Under the pieces are notes generated by a model that saw only the letters and a list, made by a program, of their open reading frames with translations, did not search any database and was not told where the DNA came from. Made by a program: the position numbers and the translations under genes. 64,000 nt of DNA from Streptomyces hygroscopicus (lineage in GTDB: Bacteria; Actinomycetota; Actinomycetes; Streptomycetales; Streptomycetaceae): positions 224,692 to 288,691 of the forward strand of contig NZ_LBMW01000004.1 in the NCBI RefSeq assembly GCF_026168105.1, in the 5' to 3' direction. This document shows, piece after piece, positions 48,185 through 55,900 of the stretch (position 1 is the stretch's first letter; every line of letters starts with the position of its first letter).

Positions 48185-48850
48185 ATGCGCTCCACGTCGA
48201 GAGCCACAGCGTCTGTACTGCTCGCCGCCACCTGCCTGGCAGGCTGCAACTCCACTACCGCCACACCCACCCACCACAAGACCTCGAGCCGAACAGCGGC
48301 GGGCCCCTCGGGAGCAGCCGCGCCGAGCGGGACGTCAACAATCCCCGTCGGAGCCGGACCGCAGACGACGTACACCGTGCAGAAGCAGCCCCCCGCAGGC
48401 AGCTGCCACTACCGCACCGACAAGGGCGAACCGCTCGAGGACCCGAACTGCACCCCCGGCGCCATCTCCCCAGCCGTCACCCAGACCAACCTCAAGACGA
48501 CGATCTGCCGCAAGGGCGGCTACACCAAAGGCATCCGGCCGCCCGCCTCCATCACCGGGCAGGAGAAGCGACTCAACGCCGCCTCCTACGGCTACACCGG
48601 CCGCCTCGGAGACGCCGAATACGACCACCTCGTGAGCCTCGAACTGGGAGGCGACCCCAACGACGCCCGCAACCTGTGGGTCGAACCGGCAGACCCCGGC
48701 CACACGGGTAGCGGGGTCAACAACAAGAAGGACCCCGTCGAGTCGCAGCTCCACACCGCGGTCTGCAGTGGGAAGGTCACCCTCGCTGCCGCGCAGCAGG
48801 CCATCGTCACCGACTGGACCACCGCACTCAGCCGCCTCGGCCTCGGCTGA
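48185..48850 (+). CDS. Lipoprotein with HNH-type nuclease domain
   Basis: 221 residues. A signal peptide with lipobox LAGC (Cys21) and a disordered Thr/Ser/Gly linker precede the domain. EYDHLVSLELGGDPNDARNLWVEP followed by NNKKDPVE is the HNH-like core with an Asp-His pair and the Asn, as in GmrSD-C-terminal/secreted HNH enzymes. It would sit on the outer face of the membrane and cut incoming DNA. It could be a superinfection exclusion or nutrient nuclease. Confidence 0.8.
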   Translation: MRSTSRATASVLLAATCLAGCNSTTATPTHHKTSSRTAAGPSGAAAPSGTSTIPVGAGPQTTYTVQKQPPAGSCHYRTDKGEPLEDPNCTPGAISPAVTQTNLKTTICRKGGYTKGIRPPASITGQEKRLNAASYGYTGRLGDAEYDHLVSLELGGDPNDARNLWVEPADPGHTGSGVNNKKDPVESQLHTAVCSGKVTLAAAQQAIVTDWTTALSRLGLG

Positions 48851-48864
48851 GACCCCGCGCGCCG

Positions 48865-48897
48865 GCTCCCTCTCGCTACTGGCGGGAGGGAGCTTTT
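48865..48897. terminator. Terminator between convergent genes
   Basis: Arms GCTCCCTCTCGC and GCGGGAGGGAGC with one mismatch, then TTTT. It ends the nuclease gene transcript and borders the leftward gene at 48899. Confidence 0.85.
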
Positions 48898-48898
48898 G

Positions 48899-49087
48899 CT
48901 ATGCCGCTTCGACGATCTCGCCCCGCTCGGCTGCGACGGCGACCGTCCACTCGGCGACCAGCAGCTCGTACCGCTCCCGGGTCTCCCCGTACAGCCAGCC
49001 GCCAGCGGCTACGACCAAGCGGCGAATGTCGTCGTTGACGACGTCGGACGGGCGCACACGACCCTGCGGCGGGGGAGCGGCGGACAT
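48899..49087 (-). CDS. Small hypothetical protein
   Basis: 62 residues from ATG 49087. DDIRRLVVAAGGWLYGETRERYELLVAEWTVAVAAE is a helical hairpin found in small actinophage and AICE proteins. Unknown function. Confidence 0.6.
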   Translation of the reverse strand: MSAAPPPQGRVRPSDVVNDDIRRLVVAAGGWLYGETRERYELLVAEWTVAVAAERGEIVEAA

Positions 49088-49148
49088 GATCCGATTCTAG
49101 TGGCGGGCACTGTCAGCGGGCCACGAATCGGCCCCCCTGGGCCGACGC

Positions 49149-49343
49149 TCAATCCTCGCCGGGCGCGGGCGGCAGCTCCGTGTGCCCCTCCGACCAGTGA
49201 TTCACCCAACCGCAGCCGCCGCACGAGTACCGGCCGTTGATCCCCGACACTTCCGTACCGCACTTACGGCAGCCGATGGTCGTGATCTCCTGTCCGGCAA
49301 GGAATGCCGCCGCCCGGGCCGCCGTCTCCTGATCCTCCGTCAC
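49149..49343 (-). CDS. Small zinc-ribbon protein
   Basis: 64 residues from GTG 49343. TTIGCRKCGTEVSGINGRYSCGGCGW is a classic four-Cys zinc ribbon. The start overlaps the stop of the preceding gene (GTGA), so both are coupled. Probably nucleic-acid or protein binding; role unknown. Confidence 0.65.
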   Translation of the reverse strand: MTEDQETAARAAAFLAGQEITTIGCRKCGTEVSGINGRYSCGGCGWVNHWSEGHTELPPAPGED

Positions 49344-49459
49344 GATGGCGACCCTACCCGCGGACTGGGCGCACTACCGGAAATCGGCCCGCACTGCGGA
49401 CACGACCACGAGCCACCCGGGCCCTCCTGCGCGGCACCACCACAGTTCGGACACTGCAT
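49340..49459 (-). CDS. Tiny zinc-ribbon protein (39 aa)
   Basis: 39 residues from ATG 49459 with RBS GGAGGCCCGG. MQCPNCGGAAQEGPGG and WSCPQCGP give a four-Cys ribbon. Its stop overlaps the next start, giving a coupled pair of zinc ribbons. Confidence 0.55.
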   Translation of the reverse strand: MQCPNCGGAAQEGPGGSWSCPQCGPISGSAPSPRVGSPS

Positions 49460-49528
49460 CCGGGCCTCCCGTTGCCGACCTGGCATCAGGGTGCGGCGCG
49501 GGCCAGCCGGGCGGTAGGGGAAGCTCGG

Positions 49529-49792
49529 TCAGTCTTGCGGCGGAGACTGGTCGGCGACGAACGAGCCCATGCCGACCTCCGTGTAGATCAGCCCGTCCGC
49601 CCGCAGCTGGCGTAGCACCTTCTGCGCGGTCACGTTGGCGATCCCGAACTCGCCCATCAGCGCGACGGTCGACGGCACTCGGGATCGGGCCGGGTACTGG
49701 CCCGTCCGGATCCGCTCCACGATCACCTCGTGGACCTGCCTCCACCTGGGGCGATCACTAGCGAACTCCATGACCGCACCGTAGGCAGCCAT
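49529..49792 (-). CDS. Single-domain GntR-type repressor
   Basis: 87 residues from ATG 49792 (alternative ATG 49771). The winged HTH is complete: WRQVHEVIVERIRTGQYPARSRVPSTVALMGEFGIANVTAQKVLRQLRADGLIYTEVGMGSFVA. There is no effector domain, as in short regulators of AICEs and phages. A CATAGC/GCTATG palindrome lies 28 bases upstream of its start, so it may regulate itself and the rightward gene at 49914. Confidence 0.85.
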   Translation of the reverse strand: MAAYGAVMEFASDRPRWRQVHEVIVERIRTGQYPARSRVPSTVALMGEFGIANVTAQKVLRQLRADGLIYTEVGMGSFVADQSPPQD

Positions 49793-49819
49793 GATCGGCT
49801 ACGGCGATCGGTAGTACGC

Positions 49820-49833
49820 CATAGCGTGCTATG
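49820..49833. promoter_or_regulatory. Palindromic operator candidate
   Basis: CATAGCGTGCTATG, perfect 6-bp arms with a 2-nt centre, lies between the GntR gene (leftward) and the gene at 49914 (rightward). It is a good candidate GntR operator. Confidence 0.6.
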
Positions 49834-49913
49834 TCATCGTGGGACCAGCAAAGGACCCCCGCGACCGTTGTCGGCGGCCCGGGGGCGTGGACGACACTGC
49901 CCGGAGCGCCGCC

Positions 49914-50147
49914 ATGGACGAGCCTAGAGACCAGCCAGCCCCAGCCGAAAGCAGGCTGCACCCTTTAGCCGCTGCCGCGTCGCTCACCCCGATACAGCAG
50001 GCATACGGCCGCTACGTCGGCCACGCCCTCACATGCGACGCCTGCCGCGACATCGACCGCAGCTGCGACAAAGCCGAACTGCTGTGGCGGGCCTACCAGG
50101 CACACGGGGAGCAGGCCTACCGCCGGCTCGACGGGGAGACCGCGTGA
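49914..50147 (+). CDS. Small Cys-containing protein with a TTA codon
   Basis: 77 residues from ATG 49914 with RBS CGGAGCGCCG. TPIQQAYGRYVGHALTCDACRDIDRSCDKAELLWRAY contains a Cys-x2-Cys-x6-Cys and helices; similar small proteins occur in Streptomyces mobile elements. Codon 18 is TTA (49965-49967), so BldA may control it. An in-frame GTG at 49839 is possible. Confidence 0.6.
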   Translation: MDEPRDQPAPAESRLHPLAAAASLTPIQQAYGRYVGHALTCDACRDIDRSCDKAELLWRAYQAHGEQAYRRLDGETA

Positions 50148-50326
50148 CACGGGATTCGTTGCCCGTGGCAACTGACCGGTCGTTCAGTTTTGCCAGGGAG
50201 GAAACCGCAGGCCAACGCCTGCGCACAGGGTTACGGGGATCGCGTGTAGACCGCAGCCTTTTACTAGATCCATGCCATGAGCGTCCTTGTCGCCACACCT
50301 GACGGGCTGCTGGGATTGACTAAAGT

Positions 50327-50557
50327 TCAACCATGAAGGAGGTCGACCACATGGACACGCAACGCGTGCGCGACGAGGAGAAGATGACTCAGCTTCATCT
50401 CGTGGCCGGCTTCCATGCGTTGGATCGTCGACCGGTCCAGGCCGCTCGCGTAGGCGAGGGACTCCTGGGTCATGTTCTGGTGCAGCCGTCGCACGCGGAT
50501 GCGGTCGCCGGTGGCCCGGCGGGCGTCGAGAACCCACTGGGGCTGATCGGCTTGCAC
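50327..50557 (-). CDS. XRE-family helix-turn-helix protein
   Basis: 76 residues from GTG 50557. RIRVRRLHQNMTQESLAYASGLDRSTIQRMEAG followed by LSHLLLVAHALRVHVVDLLHG is a full Cro/C1-type HTH. It may be the lysogeny regulator or an element copy of a maintenance regulator. A 19-codon ORF and a LexA-like box lie upstream on the same strand. Confidence 0.85.
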   Translation of the reverse strand: MQADQPQWVLDARRATGDRIRVRRLHQNMTQESLAYASGLDRSTIQRMEAGHEMKLSHLLLVAHALRVHVVDLLHG

Positions 50558-50582
50558 GGGCTCAACCGTTTACGGACCAAGA

Positions 50583-50642
50583 TCATAAGTCAGCAGCAGA
50601 TTTGCGGCATTCTCTGATCATGGAATTCGTGCGACGGGCCAT
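50583..50642 (-). CDS. Short ORF (19 aa) upstream of the XRE gene
   Basis: MARRTNSMIRECRKSAADL preceded by AGGGAGGCTG, a good RBS. It is either a leader peptide or the trimmed start of a lost gene. Weak evidence. Confidence 0.3.
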   Translation of the reverse strand: MARRTNSMIRECRKSAADL

Positions 50643-50699
50643 CAGCCTCCCTGCGTAGAGAAAGCGAGCCCCTCGGGCACGCCCCTGCTGGCTCCATAA

Positions 50700-50715
50700 T
50701 CGAATATATGTTCTA
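50700..50715. promoter_or_regulatory. LexA/SOS-box-like site
   Basis: TCGAATATATGTTCTA compared with the actinobacterial SOS box TCGAACNNNNGTTCGA differs at two positions. It lies upstream of the leftward XRE/short-ORF unit, so DNA damage could change its expression. Confidence 0.4.
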
Positions 50716-50905
50716 TATCTTGGCTTCGGGGTTGCGGATGTATGGGCGCCGCAACGCCGATGGGTCCACCGCCGGTCGTAGTTACCCCCATTGACGGCTC
50801 GCACGGTGGGCCTGCGCGGATGCGCGGTCCTCGCCGCCGGGCATCCGCATCAACGAGGAAGCCGTGCACTGTAATTGGCGCACGAGCCACTCGTTGAACA
50901 GGAAG

Positions 50906-50961
50906 CCGGAGCCGGAGTCGATCCGCTACCCCCAAGGTGAGCAAGACGACTCCGGCTCCGG
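50906..50961. repeat. 15-bp perfect inverted repeat at the element border
   Basis: CCGGAGCCGGAGTCG (50906-50920) and CGACTCCGGCTCCGG (50947-50961) with a 26-nt loop. It could be a terminator or a recombinase arm-site structure. No T run follows. Confidence 0.6.
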
Positions 50962-51140
50962 TCTACCCATTACGCATCAAGCACCACTCGGGTTCAGCAA
51001 ACATGGGAGATGGGAGACAGATGGGAGACGATCTTCGCGAGCAGCTACTAGCTTCCGCTAACTTCCGCGAACTCCTGCTAGCCGCTGACAGATGCTCCGC
51101 AGGTCAAAGCCCCTGATCCGCAGGTAGAAGGCCCAGAAAC

Positions 51141-51566
51141 AACAAAAGCGCGGGCATCGACATGATGCTCACCCTCGTCTACGCGCTCCTGGCCCTTGCG
51201 GTGCTCATAGCCCTGCTCGGCATCGCCAACACCCTCACCCTGGCGATTCATGAACGCACCCGCGAACTGGGGCTGCTCAGAGCCGTCGGGCAGACCCGGT
51301 CCCAACTGCGCGCCATGGTCCGTTGGGAGTCGGTCCTGGTCGCCGCCTTCGGCACGGCGGGCGGGCTGGTTCTGGGTGCTTTCCTCGGGTGGGTATTGGT
51401 CAAGTCGTCCGAAGGCGCTTCCGACACGGCCTTCGCCTTCGCGGTGCCGCCCGCGCGGCTCGCGGTGGTGGCGCTCGTGGGTCTTGCGGCCGGTGCCCTC
51501 GCGGGGCTGCGTCCGGCACGGCGGGCGGGCCGCCTGGATGTGCTGCGGGCCGTCGCCGCGGAATGA
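51141..51566 (+). pseudogene. Truncated FtsX-type ABC transporter permease
   Basis: Only the last ~140 residues of an MacB/FtsX-like permease remain. Reading from the NNKSAGIDMML region, it has LVYALLALAVLIALLGIANTLTLAIHERTRELGLLRAVG, the hallmark ERTRE...RAxG motif, two more membrane helices and the RPARRAGRLDVLRAVA end. The first ~80 percent is missing and the frame is blocked by a stop at 51114-51116. Truncation at the mobile-element border suggests interruption by integration; if so, the head of the gene should lie left of the element. Confidence 0.8.
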
Positions 51567-51615
51567 ACCCGGCGCGCCCGCTCAGGGACGTACGGGAGGC
51601 AGGATCACCGCCCGG

Positions 51616-52140
51616 TCAGCCGGCAACGGCGGACCGGGCGGGAGCATGTTCCGTCCTGCGCTCGTCGACCGCGAGCGTACGGGCTGATGCCTCGAGCGCC
51701 TTTTCGTACGGCGTGAGGTGGGGTACGGCCCGGGTCCGCCCCGTCGATGTGACGGGAAGCGTGAACCACACGACCTTGCCCGCGTCGCCGTCCGGGCGCG
51801 CGCCCCAGCTGTCGGCCATGGCGGCGATCATCGCGAGTCCCCGTCCGCTGGTGGCGGAGGAATCCGCCTCGCGCAGCTCCGGCAGGCGCGGGTCGTGGTC
51901 GCGCACCGAGACGGTGAGCCGGTCGAGCAGCAGCTCCATCTCCACGGTGCACGTCTTGTCGGGCTGGGCATGCAGGTGGACATTGGTCAAAAGCTCCGTC
52001 ACACCGAGCGACGCCCGGTCTATCAAGGGATCGAGGTGCCAGTAGCGCAAGTGCGCCGATACGATTCTGCGGACCTGGCCGATCCGCGACGGCAGGGCTT
52101 GGAGCTCCACCGTGCAGTGCCTGCTTGGCTGGCTGATCAC
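51616..52140 (-). CDS. RsbW-like anti-sigma/serine kinase ATPase
   Basis: 174 residues from GTG 52140. HATPase_c_2 fold: N-box GVTELLTNVHLHAQPD, G1 region RDHDPRLPEL and G2 TSGRGLAMIAAM, then a closing strand. This family binds ATP and controls anti-anti-sigma proteins or sigma factors. Streptomyces have dozens of such genes and the partner cannot be told here. A disordered tail of about 45 residues follows. Confidence 0.85.
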   Translation of the reverse strand: MISQPSRHCTVELQALPSRIGQVRRIVSAHLRYWHLDPLIDRASLGVTELLTNVHLHAQPDKTCTVEMELLLDRLTVSVRDHDPRLPELREADSSATSGRGLAMIAAMADSWGARPDGDAGKVVWFTLPVTSTGRTRAVPHLTPYEKALEASARTLAVDERRTEHAPARSAVAG

Positions 52141-52382
52141 GGCTGCGACTCCCCGAATTGAGGTCCGGAAGACGACGGAGATCGGATCCAGCAGGAAGGC
52201 TCGGTGTACATGCCGCCTGCTGTGCGGCTGAGTACTCCGGCCGCTTGGTGCGGAACGGCTTCGTACGGGGCCGCCCGCGGTCGTGACCGGCGGGCTGGTT
52301 CTTCAGCGTGATCGCCGGTAAACCCAGAGTGATGTGCAATCAGCGTGACCCACAGGGTCACGTCCTGCAACTCGCGCCAAGT

Positions 52383-52706
52383 TCAGCCGCCGCGCCCGGC
52401 AGCCTTGCGGACCGCCTCGATGAAACGCCGCGCCGACGGCGGGCCCGGCTGCCCCGGCGCCGGATCGTGGTCGCCGAGGGTCAGCGAGTAACGCGTGCCG
52501 TTGAGATCGGCCAACGCCCGGTCCTCCGGCGCGAACCAGGGCTTCGACGCGCGCACCGCCTGCACCGGCGCGCTGTCGATCTCGCTGCCGTAGCTGGTGA
52601 GCAGCCGTAGCCTGCCGTCGCTTATCCGGACCTGCCCGGCCCGGGTGAGCGATCGCAGCCTCTTCCCGATCCGCACACCGGTGGCCGTGAAGTCCGGCTC
52701 CGCCAT
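52383..52706 (-). CDS. Hypothetical Streptomyces protein
   Basis: 107 residues from ATG 52706. All-beta first half (FTATGVRIGKRLRSLTRAGQVRISDGRLRLLTSYGSEIDS), then helix; PH-like or small barrel fold possible. A conserved-looking Streptomyces protein with no function I can name. Confidence 0.6.
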   Translation of the reverse strand: MAEPDFTATGVRIGKRLRSLTRAGQVRISDGRLRLLTSYGSEIDSAPVQAVRASKPWFAPEDRALADLNGTRYSLTLGDHDPAPGQPGPPSARRFIEAVRKAAGRGG

Positions 52707-53095
52707 GATGCCCCGCCCCCTTGCGCGTCGGCCGTGCCCGGTCCGGATCCGGCTTGAGCCGTGATCCGGCGTGGCCCTGATCGATGTCGGTCGTGATCCA
52801 GTGTGCATCCGCGTTCGGGCCCGGCGCCCCGTGGTACACCCGGTGACCGACCGGCATCCTGCCGTGCAGTCTGCCCGCACCCGGCGGCTCACACCAGTGC
52901 ACAAGTCGAGGCCGCACCGGGTATCCGGCGCATTCGCGCGGATGCGCCCCATCGTTTTGCGCCGTTCCCCCAGGGACCCCTTTGAGCTGATCAAAGGGGC
53001 GTTTATGCAGGTGAGAAGCGTGCGAAAGATGTCTATCATCGAGGCGTCCGACCGCGTGAACCCGGCGTCGGCACACCCCTGTAAGGAGTCCCGCC
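52707..53095. other. Intergenic region with hairpin and upstream promoter area of the PLP enzyme
   Basis: A perfect 9-bp stem CCCCTTTGA/TCAAAGGGG (52977-52985 and 52991-52999) with a GCTGA loop and CGTTT behind can end leftover transcription. Further right a TATCAT (53034-53039) could be the -10 of the gene at 53096. No gene is visible in the rest. Confidence 0.5.
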
Positions 53096-54220
53096 GTGAG
53101 CACCCCGCAGATCACCCGCCCCGGCGAGACGCTTGACGTCGACCGCAGCGACGCCGAGTACCGCACCTGGCTCAAAGAAGCCGCACGCAAGGTCCAGGCC
53201 GACGCCAACCGCTCTGCCGACACGCACCTGCTGCGCTTTCCGCTGCCCGAGCACTGGGGCATCGACCTGTACCTCAAGGACGAGTCGACCCACCCCACCG
53301 GCAGCCTCAAGCACCGCTTGGCCCGGTCCCTGTTCCTGTACGGGCTGTGCAATGGCTGGATCAGGCCGGGCCGCCCGGTGATCGAGGCGTCCAGCGGCTC
53401 GACCGCCGTCTCGGAGGCGTACTTCGCCAAACTCATCGGAGTGCCCTTCATCGCGGTCATGCCGCGCACGACGAGCGCCGAGAAGTGCCGCCTCATCGAG
53501 TTCCACGGCGGACAGTGCCACTTCGTGGACGACTCGCGGAAGATGTACGAGGCCTCGGCCGCCCTCGCGGCGGAGACCGGCGGCCACTACATGGACCAGT
53601 TCACCTACGCGGAGCGCGCCACGGACTGGCGCGGAAACAACAACATCGCCGAATCCATCTTCCGCCAGCTGGAGTTGGAACGGTTCCCGGAGCCCGCGTG
53701 GATCGTCGCCACGGCCGGCACCGGCGGCACCTCGGCGACCATCGCGCGGTATGTGCACTACATGCAGTACGACACCCGTGTCTGTGTCGCCGACCCGGAG
53801 AACTCGTGCTTCTTCGAGGGGTGGACGACCGGCGATCCGGACGTCACCTGTGACTGCGGCTCACGCATAGAGGGCATCGGGCGGCCCCGCATGGAGCCCA
53901 GCTTCGTGCCCGGCGCCGTCGACCGGATGATGAAGGTCCCGGACGCGGCCAGCGTCGCCGCCGTACGGGCCCTGGAGCGGGCCATCGGCCGCAAGGCTGG
54001 CGGCTCGACCGGCACGGGTCTGTGGAGCGCGCTGAAGATCGTCGCGGAGATGGTGGCCGAGGGGCGCACGGGCAGCGTGGTGACCCTGCTGTGCGACCCC
54101 GGCGACCGCTACCTGGACAAGTACTACTCGGACGCGTGGCTCACCGAGCAGGGACTGGACATCACCCCGTACACGACGGCGATCGACTCACTCCTTGCGA
54201 CCGGGGTGTGGGCGGACTGA
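53096..54220 (+). CDS. cds1: PLP-dependent L-cysteine desulfhydrase, Cds1-like
   Basis: 374 residues from GTG 53096 with RBS AAGGAGTCC. Fold type II PLP enzyme with the Lys72 motif [11 protein letters not shown], the SSGSTA substrate loop, ATAGTGGT phosphate-binding loop and a late GSTGTGLW. Sequence features fit Cds1 (Mycobacterium Rv3684), which turns L-cysteine into pyruvate, ammonia and hydrogen sulfide. The last 33 bases overlap the convergent SRPBCC gene. A cysteine synthase or related lyase is the alternative. Confidence 0.85.
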   Translation: MSTPQITRPGETLDVDRSDAEYRTWLKEAARKVQADANRSADTHLLRFPLPEHWGIDLYLKDESTHPTGSLKHRLARSLFLYGLCNGWIRPGRPVIEASSGSTAVSEAYFAKLIGVPFIAVMPRTTSAEKCRLIEFHGGQCHFVDDSRKMYEASAALAAETGGHYMDQFTYAERATDWRGNNNIAESIFRQLELERFPEPAWIVATAGTGGTSATIARYVHYMQYDTRVCVADPENSCFFEGWTTGDPDVTCDCGSRIEGIGRPRMEPSFVPGAVDRMMKVPDAASVAAVRALERAIGRKAGGSTGTGLWSALKIVAEMVAEGRTGSVVTLLCDPGDRYLDKYYSDAWLTEQGLDITPYTTAIDSLLATGVWAD

Positions 54221-54706
54221 CCCCGGCCCGGCACCCTGGGACGCCAGCCTTCGGTCCAGTGCGGTCACCGCTCCGCGGAAGGCGTGTCCCAGGCCGGCGC
54301 GCCCCCGTCTCAACAGGAAGCGGAGGACCGCGGTCCCGTCGGCCGCGAAGGTCCACTGCACCCGGGTGCCCGTGCCGGCGGGCGTGAGCCGCCACTCCTC
54401 CAGGAGCGCATGCACCCCGGGCGCGCTCGTCTCGTCGACACGGTACGCGTACACCTCGTGCGGCTCGGCCGCCACGACCGTCTCCCGGAAGCGGGTGCCG
54501 CCCATGAGGCGCACCTCGCGGCCGGCACCCCCGTCGACGGACGCGGCGGAGGTCACCGCGGAGAACCACTCGCTCCAGCCGGGAACGTCCTCCGCCAGAG
54601 CCCGGAAGACCGTCTCGGGGGACGCCGTGATCTCCCGCGCGAACACCAGCCGCACCGGAGCGGTCCGGACGAAATCGAGTCCCACGGGGCGCAGACGGCG
54701 TGCCAT
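54188..54706 (-). CDS. SRPBCC-family protein
   Basis: 172 residues from ATG 54706 with [46 protein letters not shown] and [19 protein letters not shown] then [22 protein letters not shown] give the START/SRPBCC helix-grip fold (polyketide cyclase/lipid-binding type). The ligand is unknown. Overlaps the end of the PLP gene. Confidence 0.85.
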   Translation of the reverse strand: MARRLRPVGLDFVRTAPVRLVFAREITASPETVFRALAEDVPGWSEWFSAVTSAASVDGGAGREVRLMGGTRFRETVVAAEPHEVYAYRVDETSAPGVHALLEEWRLTPAGTGTRVQWTFAADGTAVLRFLLRRGRAGLGHAFRGAVTALDRRLASQGAGPGSVRPHPGRKE

Positions 54707-54789
54707 GGACGGAACCTCCTGGCGGGAAGCGGAGCTCCCGGACACGAGCGGCGGTGCCGGGACGGCGTCACACCATAGCCGTGGGGGCG

Positions 54790-55623
54790 TCAGATGTCTG
54801 TACCGTCGTCTTCCTGCTCCCCGGCCACCACCAGCCGCCTGAGGTGTTCCGAGACCTCCGTCCGTGCCCCGGCCGGAAGCCCCGCATCCGTCACCAGCGT
54901 GTCCACCTGCTCCAGCGCGGCGAACGAACTCAGGCCCACCGTGCCCCACTTGGTGTGGTCGGCAACCACCACGACACGCCGTGCGGACTGCACCAGCCGC
55001 CGGTTGGTCTCGGCCTCCGCCAGGTTCGGCGTCGACAGGCCGGCCTCGACCGATATGCCGTGCACACCGAGGAACAGCACATCGAAGTGCAGGGACGCGA
55101 TCGCCTGGTCGGCCACGGGTCCCACGAGCGAGTCGGACGGCGTCCGCACCCCGCCGGTCAGCACGACCGTGGCAGCACCCTGCTGGCGGCCCGAGGTGCG
55201 CTGCGCCGAGTGGAAGACGTCCGCCACCCGAACAGAGTTGGTGACGACGGTCAGATCAGGCACGTCGAGCAGATGGTGGGCCAGCGCATACGTCGTCGTC
55301 CCACCGGACAGCGCGATCGCCGTACCCGGTGCGACCAGTTCGGCCGCCGCCCGCGCGATGTCCTCCTTGGCCGTCAGCTCCAGGCCCGACTTGGCCTCGA
55401 ACCCCGGCTCATGCGTGCTGGCCTCCACGACCGGCACCGCGCCGCCGTGCACCTTCTCCAGCACGCCCTGGCGGGCGAGGGCGTCGAGGTCGCGGCGGAC
55501 CGTCATGTCGGAGACGCCGAGCTTGCGGGTCAGCTCGTTCACGCGGACGCCGCCGCGTCGGCGTACCTCGTCCACGATCAGGGCACGGCGCTGCTCCGCG
55601 AGGAGGTTCTGATTCTCGCTCAC
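54790..55623 (-). CDS. DeoR-family sugar-type transcription regulator
   Basis: 277 residues from GTG 55623. N-terminal DeoR HTH (RRALIVDEVRRRGGVRVNELTRKLGVSDMTVRRDLDALARQGVLEKVHGGA), then the DeoRC sugar-phosphate sensor with LSGGTTTYALAHHL and VLTGGVRTPSDSLVGPVAD. Such repressors control sugar or polyol catabolism and respond to a phosphorylated intermediate. No sugar operon is adjacent, so its targets are elsewhere. Confidence 0.9.
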   Translation of the reverse strand: MSENQNLLAEQRRALIVDEVRRRGGVRVNELTRKLGVSDMTVRRDLDALARQGVLEKVHGGAVPVVEASTHEPGFEAKSGLELTAKEDIARAAAELVAPGTAIALSGGTTTYALAHHLLDVPDLTVVTNSVRVADVFHSAQRTSGRQQGAATVVLTGGVRTPSDSLVGPVADQAIASLHFDVLFLGVHGISVEAGLSTPNLAEAETNRRLVQSARRVVVVADHTKWGTVGLSSFAALEQVDTLVTDAGLPAGARTEVSEHLRRLVVAGEQEDDGTDI

Positions 55624-55900
55624 GTCCGTACCGATCCCTTTCGCCCGTTCACATCCGACACGCCGTCCGTACCGGCTCCGACGAGGTCATTCTCCGCCAT
55701 CGATCGCCGAGGACGTCCCATCCTCGCACGGGTCCGCACGGGGGGCGCCACCCCCAGTGCCTCACGGATCACCATCCGCTGTCCGCCCCTGTCACTCGTA
55801 TCGGGGACATTCCGTGACAACGCGTGTGCACTCCCGTGTCCAGGGAGATCATCTGCGTGCCCGGGCACACCGTACGCGGCGCGGGGGAGGTGGGGGAACA

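Larger units (their letters stand above)
50643..51140. other. Element border region without a clear gene
   Basis: About 500 bases with no convincing gene. It holds a LexA-like box, a 15-bp inverted repeat, a triple ATGGGAG tract (50999-51030) and repeated CTTCCGC (51050-51068). The stretch is less GC-rich than its surroundings and looks like a border with remnants of recombination. The right end of the element probably lies here. Confidence 0.5.

Noticed and set aside
50144..50302. GTG ORF of 52 codons overlapping the previous stop.
   Set aside because: Contains three rare TTA codons in a row of poor codon use and no motif; likely decayed or non-coding border DNA.
18901..51127. Imperfect repeat AGRTCAARGCCCCTGA at 18901 and 51101 considered as an att pair.
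   Set aside because: One copy is within the candidate cos region inside the element and matches only partly, so it cannot be the left att site.
44223..51130. Search for a tRNA gene as attachment site near the integrase and right border.
   Set aside because: No T-arm (GGTTCGA-type) with cloverleaf pairing was found in this part of the window; tRNA integration therefore is not supported here.
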